A stretch of 64,000 bases of DNA, from assembly GCA_043228905.1 (NCBI GenBank), contig JBHGNT010000002.1, positions 8,742,001-8,806,000 of the forward strand. Direction: 5' to 3'. Of the stretch, positions 54,277 to 64,000 are shown piece by piece. The position numbers and the translations under genes were made by a program. The DNA comes from Azolla caroliniana. Lineage: Eukaryota; Polypodiophyta. The notes below the pieces were generated by a model. That model did no database searches. It had not been told where the DNA came from and saw only the letters and a program-made list of their open reading frames with translations. The stretch's first letter is position 1, and each line of letters opens with the position of its first letter.

Positions 54277-54954
54277 TGTCGAGAAATACGCGGAATAATC
54301 TCCGGCAACAACCGAAGGGAAATCACTTGATATAATCGAACACAGAAGAAATAGGAATGGAGGTAAGTGCACGAACAGAAAAAAGAGAGAATGCACAGGA
54401 TGTTAACGTGGAAAACCCTGAGAGGGAAAAACCACGGGAGTCCACAAACTCCAAACTACCACTATATCAAGATTACAACAATGGGGCACAGAGGCAACGG
54501 CCTCTTGCTCCATCTCTTCGCCTCGCGTGTTACAGCAGAGACACGATCACTGTGTGTCGCTCTCTCTCTCTCTCTTACGCACTGTACAGGAGTTAGAACA
54601 ACAACGCGCTAAGTTTGCCCTAAGTCATATTTATACTAATATGAATTTTCAGCTATTTACAAATATAGCCCCAATGGACTCTCAGAAACATATTTACGAA
54701 TATGTCCCTTCATCCGGTGAGCACTTCTCACCGGGCCTTCACCATCCGGCTCTTGCCGGGTACTTCACATCTGGTTCTCACCAGGTCTTCTGTTGCTGGG
54801 TACTCGTCATCCGGTTCTCACCGAGTCTTCCTTGCCGGGTACTCCACATCCGGTTCTCACCGGGTCTTCCGTTGCCTGGTACTCCACATCCAGATTCGGC
54901 CGAGGCCGGTACTATTCTTCTCACTTCCCATCCGGAGGGATCTGTTTCCTAACA
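54277..54954 (-). repeat. 5' LTR B (678 bp) of copia D4
   Basis: tgtcgagaaatacgc to gtttcctaaca. Minus TATA box in GTATAAATATGACTTAGGG (about 54620-54640). U3 repeats with CCGGTTCTCACC cores at about 54765-54895. Same family as solo LTR 6472-7232. Confidence 0.9.
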
Positions 54955-55076
54955 CCCACTCAAGTACAAGGTCCTATTTAAAGCATTATAGTCAACACTC
55001 CTAACTAGATTCTACCTAGGTAACTACGAAGTTACATGGTTGACTAAATAACTAAACTAAGTTGAGCTTGAACTAC
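54955..55076 (-). repeat. Remnant of the copia H 5' LTR
   Basis: Matches the right third of 46950-47390 (aacactcctaactagattct, gttacatggttgactaaata). The left part was replaced by the D4 insertion. Confidence 0.75.
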
Positions 55077-55266
55077 ATGTGATCGGCTCGGCTTTATGAA
55101 ATGGGATGCATGTCCTTTTTGGTTACGTATGGCGGACACAAGCGCAGTTCGACCACGTGGTCTGATTAAACAATTAGATATTGTTATAGGGGCCACACAT
55201 TCCAGATCTCAGTAGTAGTGTTACACCTAGATGCAACCTCTGCATATCCTTTATTATTAGGCCGAC
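55077..55266 (+). pseudogene. Gypsy J protease, second half
   Basis: Plus translation gives LGFMKWDACPFWLRMADTSA, VRPRGLIKQLDIVIGATHS, then ISVVVLHLDATSAYPLLLGR. It aligns with F at 30190-30375 (WLRMADTYSVRPFGLIRKLG, YPMLLGRPWLR) and continues the active-site half at 46731-46949. It is cut by the copia C LTR. Confidence 0.78.
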
Positions 55267-55665
55267 TATTGAGTCACAAGTTCAATAATGAGTGCGTAAT
55301 ACGGTGCATAACCCAGTGCGTAGACGGGGTGCGTAAAATAGTACGCACTACATGGCCATAACGGTGCGAACACCGCGAGGCCGTTAGAGAGATATTCCTC
55401 AAAAGGAATAATTTTGGGAGTGAGTTTAGCAGCTCATTTATGAGCGTCAAGTACTGTCAATACTTGTGTCAACCCGATAGTCAGGGCTTGTATAAAAGGT
55501 CCTCACTGAGCACGAAGTATGTACAAAGTGTCATTATTTTGACATAGAACTGTGTTGTCTGCTCTCTCTGTCTCTCCCTCTCCATCTCCATCTCGGTGTT
55601 TTCTGAGTTCTCCGAACTGTGTACTCTGTGTTTCGCATATGCTTCAGCACCTGTATCCTTCTACA
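55267..55665 (+). repeat. 5' LTR of copia C (399 bp)
   Basis: tattgagtcacaag (TG mutated to TA) to cttctaca, abutting TGGTATCAGAGC. It carries GTGCGTAA repeats, the attcct...aggaat inverted repeat, a TATA box (ttgtataaaagg, about 55488) and a CT-rich U5. Confidence 0.85.
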
Positions 55666-55776
55666 TGGTATCAGAGCGCGAGGGTTGAAGTCCTCTACAG
55701 CCGACAAGAAAAGCTTGTGACAAAACAGAGTTGAAGTTGTTGTTCGTTTTTGTTCGGAAAAGAAAAAGACAACAAT

Positions 55777-56344
55777 ATGGACAGAGGTATGGGAAGTTCG
55801 CTATCGACCGAGAAGCTCGACAGGAGCAACTACGTGTCTTGGTCGTACAAGATGCACCAGTACCTGCTTGGCCATGGCTACTAGAGTTATGTCGAAGGAG
55901 CTAATGATGTAGCACCGGATTCAACACACAGAGATTTTTCGGCTTGGGAACAAGCAGCAAGCAGAGTTCTCTACTGCTTTGCATCCTGTGTGAGCGACCA
56001 GCTATTGAGCTATATCTGGGATGCTAAGACGCCAAAGCACATGTGCGCGAATCTCAAAAAGATTTTTGCCACAACCACAACGGCCAGGAAGCTGCAATTC
56101 AGGCAGGAGCTCAGCAATGTCCGACAGAAGGATATGTCAGTGGCTGACTACACCACCAAGATCAAAGAAATCTGTGACTCACTCACCTCTATCAATGTGA
56201 ACGTTGAGGAGGAAGAGATGGTGCAAGTTTGTCTTGGCGGGTTAGCGTCTAAGTTCAGAGCTTTTTGAATGGCGGTCTGTACGAGGGAGAATACGCCTTC
56301 ATTCTTCGAGCTTTAGTCAATGTTGCTCGTGGAGGAAAATCACG
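55777..56344 (+). pseudogene. Copia C gag, 5' part
   Basis: Starts MDRGMGSSLSTEKLDRSNYV, the start of a UBN2/retrotran-gag type copia capsid. One stop occurs at HGY-stop. It then opens from 55990 (QLLSYIWDAKTPKHMCANLK, LQFRQELSNVRQKDMSVADY, TTKIKEICDSLTSINVNVEE) to a stop at about 56267, with a further segment reading MLLVEENHV up to the insertion. The capsid assembles virus-like particles. The frame resumes after about 740 bp at 57086. Confidence 0.82.
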
Positions 56345-57085
56345 TTGTCGTAGTGTATTTCGTACACTATGTGAAAAAGTAAAAATAATATAACCGATTT
56401 AATTACATATAAATAAATAAAATAAAAATATCGAAATATTTATCACGTGCATAGGACAAGATTTGAACCTTGTACCTCCATGTAGCCAAACCTCAACTTT
56501 ACCATTATGCTACCTTATCTTTAGTGTTCTATAAATAGATTTAATAACTATAAGTGCTTTATTTGCGCCTACCTTTATTAAAAGGTAAATCATGCATTTT
56601 TAGAGTGCGTGAATATTTTATAGAAAAACGCAAGCAACTAAAAAGTGACTCATGCACATCTAGCGTGCATGAGTACTATATTTAGCAAATAAAAGCAAGG
56701 ATTAGAAAAGCATCACATGCACATTTAGTGTGCATGAACATATTAGAAAAAAAAGCATGTAGCTATGCTTAGTCTCTCCCATCACTACATAAGGATGGGG
56801 AGCACAATGTAATAGGGGTGTGAAATATTTGGAAATTGGATATATTTCCGAAAACATCAACCGATTAATATAATCGTGGGATTCACGAAAATAATATAAT
56901 CTATACTTGTGGGATTCACAAGTTTCTTATATCTTTCTTTCAATCTAAATACATATTCTTATCTAAATATTGATTAATCGAATACAATACACTCGTGGGA
57001 TTCACGAAATTTCTATCTCTCTTTCTAATAATCTATTCATTACTAGCCTCATCTCATATTCTTCTTTCTCCTAGTCCAAAACCTC
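56345..57085. mobile_element. Structured non-coding insertion in copia C gag
   Basis: AT-rich, non-coding insertion; borders are approximate and no target duplication was found. It carries a tRNA-like stretch on the minus strand (56453-56516) and two families of hairpins: ATGCAC...GTGCAT (three, 56590-56737) and CGTGGGATTCACG (three, 56874-57006). Its class is uncertain (SINE-related or another non-autonomous element). Confidence 0.45.
56453..56516 (-). ncRNA. tRNA-like sequence (SINE head candidate)
   Basis: Minus strand has TAGCATAATGGT, fitting an RNA polymerase III A box, and 37 nt later GGTTCAAATCT, fitting a B box. The cloverleaf stems are poor, so it is tRNA-derived rather than a tRNA gene. 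Confidence 0.5.
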
Positions 57086-59000
57086 AGTGGTTCCCACCCG
57101 ACTCACGCAACGATCCGGCGCCGAAAGGCACGACAACGTGGGTGCGTCGACAAGTACGCACGCTGATGGCAAGATGTTGTACACGGAGGAAGATAGGCCC
57201 CGTGGTTGTGGTGAACAAGGCGGATTAGCACGCAATGGAGGCGGCCGACAAGAGCAGAACAAGTGGCATAATTGAAATGCCGATAACAGTTTGGGACCCT
57301 CCACAAGCAAGGGGAGTCATGGCGGCGCCGGAAGCCGACAACAGAAGGATGCGTCTGAATGCTGGTATTGTGGCAAGAAAGGCCATAGGGAGAGCAAATG
57401 CTGGAAAAAGAAGGTTGATTCAGACAAAGCCGGATCAAGTGGAAGGGATGTGGAGATGCGTCAGAATTCGCACTACGCAGAAGGCTCCAAACGAGCCGGA
57501 AATGGAGTTGGCCCTGCCTTCGTAATGAAGCATAAGGCCAACTCAATGGTCGTGAACACCTCAAAATCGAGCGAAGTGTGGTATGTTGATTCCGGAGCGT
57601 CAAATCATATGACGAGCCATGAGGAGTAGTTCTCATACTTGGAGAAGCCGGAATCACGAGGGGTTGTCAAAACGGGGAATGGCACTCCGCATACCATCGA
57701 ACATGTCGGCCAAGTTCCCCTTAGCCACATTGGGCAGAAAGGGAAACTCATGAACGTGTTGCACGTCCCGACAATAATGAAGAACCTGGTGTCGGTCGGT
57801 TAGATCATTGACCAGGGAATGCAGGTTCGATTCACGCATCTCGGTTGTTTCATAGAAGAGGAAGGCAAAGTAGTCGCACAAGGGCGCCATGAAGGGAGGA
57901 TATTTATCCTCAACACTAATCAAGCCAGCACCGCGTTGTACGCGAAAGGACAAAAGGTCAAATTGTATATCGACCTGTGGCACAAGCGGTTCAGCCATGT
58001 AAATTTCCCACGACTTCGTGACATGCAAACGAAGAACATTGTTTTCGGGTTGCCGAAATTTTGTGGCGGGAATGGCCAAGTCTGCGAAGCCTGTCAGATG
58101 GGAAAACAACACCAATTTCCATTCCCCAATGAGAATAATCGTAGTCGAAGTCCTCTGGATTTGATCCATTCGGATGTGTGGGGTCCAGCATAAAACGTGA
58201 GTCTTGGTGGAAACTGTCACTTTGTAACCTTCATCGATGACTTCACTCGGCACACGTGGGTATGCACGATCTCGAAGAAAAGCGAAGTCTTCGCATGTTT
58301 CCTGAAGGTGAAGAGTCTTGTCGAAAGGGAAATAGGACGTAAGAGCAAATGCCTACGGTCCGATGGCGGGAAGGAGTACTTCTCCGACCAGTTCACAAGT
58401 TATCTACAGAAGGAGGGAATTCAATGCGAATTCTCATGTAGATACACGCCGCAGCAGAATGGCGTGGCCGAGCGGAAGAATCGGACAATCGAAGAAGCAG
58501 CCAGAGAAATGCTTGAAGAGAAGCATATGTCGAAATTTTATTGGGCCGAAGCCGTGAAGACGGATGTCTACTTGCAGAATCGGACTTCTGCTAATGGAGG
58601 AGTGTCGCCACATGAATTGTATTTCGGGAAGAAGCCGAACTTGGCACACTTGAGGATTTTCGGTAGCATTGCTTATGTGCATGTGCCGAAGGAAAAGAGG
58701 AGGAAGCTGGATGCCAACGCCGAAAAGTGCATCTTAGTTAGCAATCCAGATGAGCAAAAGGAGTATAAATGTTATAACCCTCGAACAAAGGAAGTATGCG
58801 TAAGTCGAGATGTTGTATTCGACGAATCCGCTTCGTGGTACCTGCCTTCACCTCCAATACCTCACGACTCCTTTCCAAATTCTGAGGAAGAAGTCAGCGA
58901 GGCTGAGATGCCTCTACATGATGAGGAAATCGGAGCTCTAAGAGAGAGTCCGATCTCATTTCGGCTAAGTGGGCCGAATGAGAGGTTGGGCTGAAATGGC
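57086..59000 (+). pseudogene. Copia C gag end, protease and integrase
   Basis: Plus strand. The basic gag end (DGKMLYTEEDRPRGCGEQGG) is followed by a CCHC knuckle CWYCGKKGHRESKC (about 57361), protease VWYVDSGASNHMTS (about 57580-57618), a stop, and HVPTIMKNLVSVG. The integrase finger is in LWHKRFSHVNFPRLRDM ... CEACQMGKQ (58000-58110). The core has LIHSDVWGPA, FVTFIDDFTRHTWV and LRSDGGKEYFSDQFTSYLQK with NGVAERKNRTIEEAAREML (58197-58500), then the GKKPNLAHLRIFGSIAYVHV domain and linker. Only point stops (about 57628, 57802, 58191, 58992) break it. Active-site residues D, D and E of the integrase are present. Confidence 0.9.
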
Positions 59001-59039
59001 CAACCTATTGAAGAGACGGCGAGTAGTGGAGACTTAACC

Positions 59040-60960
59040 GTGATGTCCCCACGTAAAGAACCGAGGAGACGGTTTACGCGCAAGGAGAAGGGCAAGAAGA
59101 AAATGTTGGAATACAACTTCGGCAGTGCCAAGTCAGATCAGAGCAAGTCTGACTACGGGCAAACTAGAAAGGAACCTCCACGCAAGAGGTCGATAGTAGC
59201 CGAAAAGGTCATGAAATCAGGTAATCACGAATTATGCCGATCTACCCGCTTGAAGAACCCCGTAAAGAGATACGGGTATAATGAGTACATGGCGAACCAT
59301 TACTCATACATGACGCGAGTGGCAGAAGTGCGTGAGCCGGAGAGCTACGCAGAAGCAGCGAAAGACGCGAACTGGCGTGCCGCAATGGAGGAAGAGATGC
59401 AAGCATTATTGGAGAATGAAACCTGGGGCCTACTTGATGCCCCAAAGGGTGTGAAGCCGATTGGATGCAGGTGGGTGTACAAGGTCAATACAACGCCGAC
59501 AGCTCGATCAACCGATACAAGGCCAGGTTGGTAGCGAAAGGCGTGGACTACGACGAGACCTTCGCCCCTGTCGCAAAGATTACTACCGTGCGTGTTCTAC
59601 TTGTCGTAGCTGCAACAAGGGTTGGCACTTACATCAAATGGATGTAAAGAACGCATTCCTGCAAGGTGATCTTGAGGAACAAGTGTACATGATACAACCC
59701 CCCAGATTTCTATCCGAACGAAACACCTCGGTAGTTTGCCGATTGAAGAAGTCATTATACGGACTTAAGCAAGCCCCGTGAACCTGGAACGCGAAGATTA
59801 CGCAACAACTACGTAGGATGGGCTTTACAACGTCGAAATCAGACTCTTCTCTATTTGTTCGGCAAGGAAACACGGACTAGTTAGTCTCCTATTATATGTT
59901 GATAATTTAGTCATCGCCGGTGCCGACCTGGACGAAATCCGTCGCGTGAAGTCTCAGCTTGCGGCATTGTTTGAAATGAAGGATCTCGGAGACCTTCATT
60001 ACTTCCTCGGGATTGAAGTGATCCGTACCCCCGAAGGCATATTGCCGACCTGGACGAAATCCGTCGCGTGAAGTCTCAGCTTGCGGCATCGTTTGAAATG
60101 AAGGATCTCGGAGACCTTCATTACTTCCTCAGGATCGAAGTGATCTGTACCCCCGAAGGCATATTGATCAGTCAACATCATTACGCGCTGAATATGCTCT
60201 TCAAGTTTGGGATGGAAAACTGTAAGCCTATCTCGACCCCTCTGGGGCAAAGCTTCACCGAGATTCGGGAAATGCATGCGACCGGACACGGTTTCGATAG
60301 ATGGTCGGAAGCCTCATCTATTTGACGATTACTCAACCGGATCTTAGCTACCCGGTTGGCTTAAACAGTCAATTTATGTCGCGGCTTACGGCCAAACACT
60401 TTCAGTGCGCGCAAAGGATATTGTGATATGTCTGCGGCACGAAAGACATGGCGTTGCTATATCGAGCAAGCGTAGCCGAACAGTTAGTCGGCTACATAGA
60501 TGTCGATTGGGCCGGAAATGCCCACGATCGTAGATCCACATCTGGATATGCCTTCTCATTGGGAAGTGTGGCGATTGTGTGGAGCAGTAAGAAGCAGCCG
60601 ACAGTGGCACTGTCGAGCATAGAGGCCAAATATCGAGGGGCGATTGTCGCTACGTACGAAGTCATTTGGCTGAAACGGCTATTACAGGATCTGCAGGTAG
60701 AGGTGTTTGATCCGACAACAATTTATTGCGACAACCTCAACAGTATCCACCTTGCAAAGAACCCCATTTTCCACACCCGGACCAAGCACATTGAGGTGCA
60801 TTACCATTTTGTCCGCGAGCGGGTCCTTTCAGGTGAAGTCGAACTAGTGTATGTTCCGACGGATCGGCAGATTGCCGACATCTTCACCAAGCCTCTTGGT
60901 CTCGACAAGTTACGACATTCCTCAGGTGAGCTTGGGTTGTGTCACCTCGACACGCCAAAC
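59040..60960 (+). pseudogene. Copia C reverse transcriptase and RNase H
   Basis: Plus strand. The linker includes RRSIVAEKVMKSGNHELCRS; RT begins YAEAAKDANWRAAMEEEMQA and [10 protein letters not shown]. Frameshifts at about 59510 and 59640 are followed by [29 protein letters not shown] and a stop. The catalytic box at 59892-59906 reads LYVDN, not YVDD, as in C1. A roughly 115-bp tandem duplication covers the next motif (MKDLGDLHYFLGIEVI, 59925-60160). RNase H: DVDWAGNAHDRRSTSGYAFS, EAKYRGAIVATYEVIWLKRL, KHIEVHYHFVRERVLSGEVE and IADIFTKPLGLDKLR. Closest relative here: C1 (3250-4610). Confidence 0.88.
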
Positions 60961-60969
60961 TTGAGGGGG

Positions 60970-61553
60970 AGAAAGGAGGACAGGAACAAGAGCATGAGAG
61001 GAGCGGAGGTGTTCATCACGGGGGAAGTGACCGTGATAAGGAATCAGATGAAGAATTCGATTTCGAACCAATTGAAGAAGCCGAAGAAGAAAGCAAGGTC
61101 CGTAATCGTAGGGAAGAGCTGAGGATAGCCAAATCAGGTGGAGCTACAGCCAAGAAGGGCGTAAAGGCCAAGAGCAAGACGTGGTCTGATGTAGTCAAAG
61201 GCGTAAAGACAAGAGACGAATTGGAGACAACCAATTCAGATGAGAGCGGAATTGAATCGGAAGCGTTCGATTCAATCAAAATGTTCAATTCGGATACGCC
61301 GAATCAACTGAAGGCCATGCGGAGAAAAGGGCAGCGAAGGACGCACCGACACCGCAACAGCAAGGGAGCTGAGAAGGGCCGAATGAGCAGACAAGCCGAC
61401 CGGAAGGGTCGAGGCGCGCGGAATCGAACGGGTCGAGGTGCGTGGAATCGAACGGGTCGAGGAGCGCGAGCGGGGTGTGAAGCCAGAAGGAACAGAAGAG
61501 TAGATCCGAAAGAGCGGATGGAACCTCAAGTTGAGCTTGAGGGGGAGTGTTGA
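60970..61553 (+). CDS. Accessory 3' frame of copia C (unknown protein)
   Basis: After RNase H and a first purine tract (ttgagggggag, about 60961), a frame different from pol is open to the stop at 61551-61553, overlapping the LTR start. It encodes KESDEEFDFEPIEEAEEESK, VKAKSKTWSDVVKGVKTRDE, LETTNSDESG, DSIKMFNSDTPNQL and a basic end with SRQADRKGRGARNRTGRGA. C1 encodes a counterpart with many conserved residues. A second purine tract (gcttgagggggag, about 61535) precedes the LTR. The start codon is unclear: an ATG at 60939 lies in this frame but within RNase H coding. Acidic then Arg/Gly-rich; function unknown. Confidence 0.5.
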
Positions 61554-61778
61554 GTGACAAGCTCAATAATGAGTGCGTAATACAGTGCGTAACCTAGTGC
61601 GTAGACGGGGTGCGTAAAACAGTACGCACTACATGGCCATAACGGTGCGAACACCATGAGGCCGTTAGAGAGATATTCCTTGAAAGGAATAATTTTGGGA
61701 GTGAGTGTAGCAGCTCATTTATGAGCATCAAGTATTGTCAGTACTTGTGTCAGCCCGATAATCAGGGCTTGTATAAAG
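61547..61778 (+). repeat. 3' LTR of copia C, truncated
   Basis: tgttgagtgacaag after gagggggag, matching 55267 onward up to gggcttgtataaag (TATA box), where it joins gypsy K. Confidence 0.85.
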
Positions 61779-62189
61779 GTTGGGCATCTGGGTGCGCGGG
61801 GCATCAATGATCTTCAGGTAACCGCCCATTCCTCGTTCCTGGAGCCAGGCGCGGGTTTCTGTTGAAGCGATAAGAGGCATGGTGGAGATGGAGACGGGGT
61901 TCGACTGTGTGGAAGCGTGAAGAAGAGTGATGAGGCGAGGGCGAGACAGAGAAGGAACAACAGGAAGGGGAAGTTCAACAAAGGGGTTATGAGAGCGAAA
62001 GAGGGCTTGAGAGCAAGAGCGTTTAGCGCGATGAGAGCGAGACAGGGTTTCTGAGCTTGAGAGCGATGGAGATTGGGAGCGATAATGAACTTCTGTGTCT
62101 GTGCTGCGTTTTGGAAACAGTTTTAGTAACTTACTCCTAGGGTTTTGTGCCTGAAGCGAATCCTGAAGATTCTGAGTCGTGGGTGCCAT
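61779..62189 (-). pseudogene. Accessory 3' ORF of gypsy K, N-terminal part
   Basis: Minus frame open from the Met at 62189. After a Ser/Arg-rich leader (SRSHRAKRSCSQALFRSHNP) it reaches MPLIASTETRAWLQERGMGG then YLKIIDAPRTQMP, aligning with MVLSEEARQWMRENRLKG/LLRIADAP of G1 and the G0 counterpart. It is cut at 61779 by the copia C LTR, so the rest of the domain and any coiled coil are lost. The conserved start shows that the accessory frame is a family trait, not a private insertion in G0 or G1. Whether translation starts at 62189 or at the inner Met near 61882 is undecided. Confidence 0.65.
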
Positions 62190-62199
62190 AATAAGTGAC

Positions 62200-62425
62200 T
62201 AACACCACGTGTCCTGAAGGTGAGTGGGGTGCTTCTAGTGCTTTGCATGTGCTTAAATAGGTACTAAATGAGTGGTGGCGAGGGGTGCTCCTAAATTTGT
62301 GGGTGCCTAGGTGGGTGGTGTAGGTGTAGCTAATCGGTGGCTAAACTATGGTTAATCCTACCTACTGCTACTTTTATTAATTTCAAGAAGGTGGGTGAGT
62401 CCTTATTCAGGAGGACACGTGGCCT
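62200..62425 (-). promoter_or_regulatory. Promoter-like region of the K 3' ORF
   Basis: Minus-strand order: GCCACGTGTCC (62413-62423, within the end of pol), CTATTTAAGC (62251-62260), then GGACACGTGGTG (62204-62213) shortly before the Met at 62189. These are the same box types as in G0 and G1. Confidence 0.4.
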
Positions 62426-63803
62426 CCTCCGTGGTGGTTTCCCGAAACGGGTTGGGTGGTGTAGTGCCTCGATATGGTTGAAGTCGGAAACCATTGGCCC
62501 AGCTTTTGACAATGTCGTCGGCGAGTGTGCCGAGCTAGAACGTCCCGTTGAACTCGTCGATAATCCAGAATGGACCGGTCCACCGAAATCTTAATTTTCC
62601 CGGCATAGACCCGAGTCGTGTTTGAAAAAGAAGAACTGGTTTGCCGATGGTGAGCTCCTTTTCCAGCCCATGTCGATGTCGATCCACGAAAGCATTGCGT
62701 TGCCGTTGGCGTTGTTCGAGCTGGGCCATACTCTCTATCCTATCTTCGCCGAGTTCGAGGAGTTGTTCCAGCCGGTATTGCTCGGATTGGGCCTCAGGGA
62801 GCCGTGCTTTGATTTGAACTCGGAGGCTCGGGACTTGGAACTCGACGGGCATTACGGCTTCTAACCCAAACACCATTCGAAAGGGGGTTGATTGGATGCT
62901 TGTTTTGAAAGTCGTACGATACGCCCACAACGCGCTCTGGAGTTTGCCATCCCAATCGGTCCTGTTTTCATTGACGATCTTCTTCAATATGGTCTGGAGG
63001 ATTTTATTGGTCGATTCCGCCAAGCCGTTCGCCTGCGGGTAGTATGGTGTGCTTTTCTTGTGCACCACCGCGTAGTGGTGTGTAGTAGGAGCATCCACCG
63101 AGCCAACTGTCCGGTGAGGGCTTGTTTATTGACCAAATAAAGAAGGGCCGAGTGATCCACGTGAAAGGTAAATTTTCGGCCCAAGAGGTAATGCCGAAAT
63201 TTATTGATGCTATAAATCATACCAAGGGCCTCCCGCTCGGTGGTGGAGTAATTCTTTTCCGTGGTCGAGAGCCATCGGCTGGCGTAGTACACGGGCCTAT
63301 ACCAATTCGGGGGTGTGCATTGCATCAGGGCACTTCCGATGGCGATGTCCGAAGCATCTACGAAGACATGAAACGGTTTGGACCAAACCAGAGACTAGAC
63401 CACAGGGGCATGTGACAGCATTCGTTTCAGGGTCTGATAGGCCGTGTCCTCGATTGACGTCCATTGGAAAGGAAGGCGATGGACTGCCGCATGTAAAGGT
63501 GTCGCGAAATCGACCAGGTGTCGTATCATTCGGTTGTGCCACCGGATCTGTCCCAAAAAACGGCTTAGTGCCTTAGCGTTCGAGGGTGCGGTGGCGGTCA
63601 GGATTGCCTTTACTTTATCCGGGTCCATAGCGATGCCTTCTTGACTGACAATGTGGCCGAGAAGGTTGCCGTTGGTGACTAAGAACGCGCATTTCACCAT
63701 TTTTTAACTCAATCGAGCTTGGCGAAATCGGTCCAGGCAGAGTCGTAACTGGGTCATGTGTTCCCGTCGATGGCCATACACAGCGAAATCATCGAGAAAG
63801 ACT
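62404..63803 (-). pseudogene. Ty3/gypsy pol of element K
   Basis: Minus strand. It enters RT at VFLDDFAVYGHRREHMTQL (about 63790), then a frameshift and CAFLVTNGNLLGHIVSQEGI, AKALSRFLGQIRWHNRMIRH and FHVFVDASDIAIG. RNase H STTEREALGMIYSINKFRHY and FHVDHSALLYLVNKQALTG are followed by a deletion at about 63090 that removes the integrase finger and first catalytic residues. It resumes at HYAVVHKKSTPYYPQANGLA, ALWAYRTTFKTSIQSTPFRM, RFRWTGPFWIIDEFN, a stop, and WANGFRLQPYRGTTPPNPF, ending near 62404. It is a third, diverged member of the G0/G1 lineage. Confidence 0.88.
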
Positions 63804-64000
63804 GGAATTAAGTCTGGAAGAAATGGTCACGGAGTTCAACAATTCTTGTGAGTTTATTAGTTCCTAAGTCTTGTTTAGATATATATCACGAGTTCTAATG
63901 TGTCATAATGATTTTAAGCCACAAGGTATATATGAAAATCCAAGAAGTTATGATGAAACAACTTGGATGCATACTTGGGAGCAAGTGATCGAGGATTATT
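63804..64000. other. Unassigned sequence at the right edge
   Basis: Pol similarity stops at about 63803. The remaining 197 bp are AT-rich without a recognisable frame or repeat. It could be the flank of K or another insertion cut by the window. Confidence 0.4.

Larger units (their letters stand above)
46950..55076 (-). mobile_element. Copia H, inserted in gypsy J and itself interrupted
   Basis: 3' LTR 46950-47390, internal remnant 47391-48325, then later B/D4 copia insertions (48326-54954), then the right-hand part of the 5' LTR (54955-55076). The gypsy J protease is continuous across it. Confidence 0.65.
55267..61778 (+). mobile_element. Copia C (plus)
   Basis: 5' LTR 55267-55665, primer site 55666-55677, gag 55777, a non-coding insertion in gag (about 56345-57085), pol to about 60960, an accessory frame, and the start of the 3' LTR (61547-61778), which is cut just after its TATA box. 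Confidence 0.85.

Overview
The window reads as a heterochromatic stretch of a plant (streptophyte) nuclear genome. Ty1/copia elements use the plant initiator-Met tRNA primer site (TGGTATCAGAGC), and Ty3/gypsy elements of a Tat-like kind and one chromovirus are present. LTRs carry plant-style TATA boxes. No host gene, rRNA, tRNA gene or CRISPR array can be supported, and the species cannot be named from this sequence.

Almost everything is retrotransposons nested in one another. Left block (1-11400): copia A (minus; open gag-pol running off the left edge, 5' LTR 2621-3215), the 3' half of copia C1 (plus), AT-rich DNA, solo LTR B1 (6472-7232), a degenerate chromovirus (about 7760-10500) and an array of short palindromes (10500-11190).

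Central nest (11872-45719): copia D2 (minus) was split in its RNase H region by gypsy G0 (minus; LTRs 12371-12831 and 41304-41765). Removing G0 and one 5-bp target copy restores a gap-free alignment to intact relatives. G0 was then broken by (i) a segment at 16447-24737 with inverted-repeat ends, holding a 1.6-kb foldback and copia D1 (whose 3' LTR holds a solo LTR), and (ii) gypsy F (plus), copia E (minus, holding solo LTR A2) and gypsy G1 (minus).

Right nest (45720-55266): gypsy J (plus) holds copia H (minus), which holds copia B/D4. An interrupted LTR (45720-46730) holds solo LTR L. Copia C (plus, 55267-61778) follows, then gypsy K (minus) to about 63803.

The most notable coding feature is a long open reading frame downstream of pol in three diverged gypsy elements (G0, G1, K). 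It encodes a conserved N-terminal domain, a long coiled coil and an acidic tail ending in the same residues. It is preceded by its own promoter-like region (TATA box plus ACGTG motif) and, in G0 and G1, by a purine tract. I do not recognise the protein. A second accessory frame lies between two polypurine tracts in copia C and C1.
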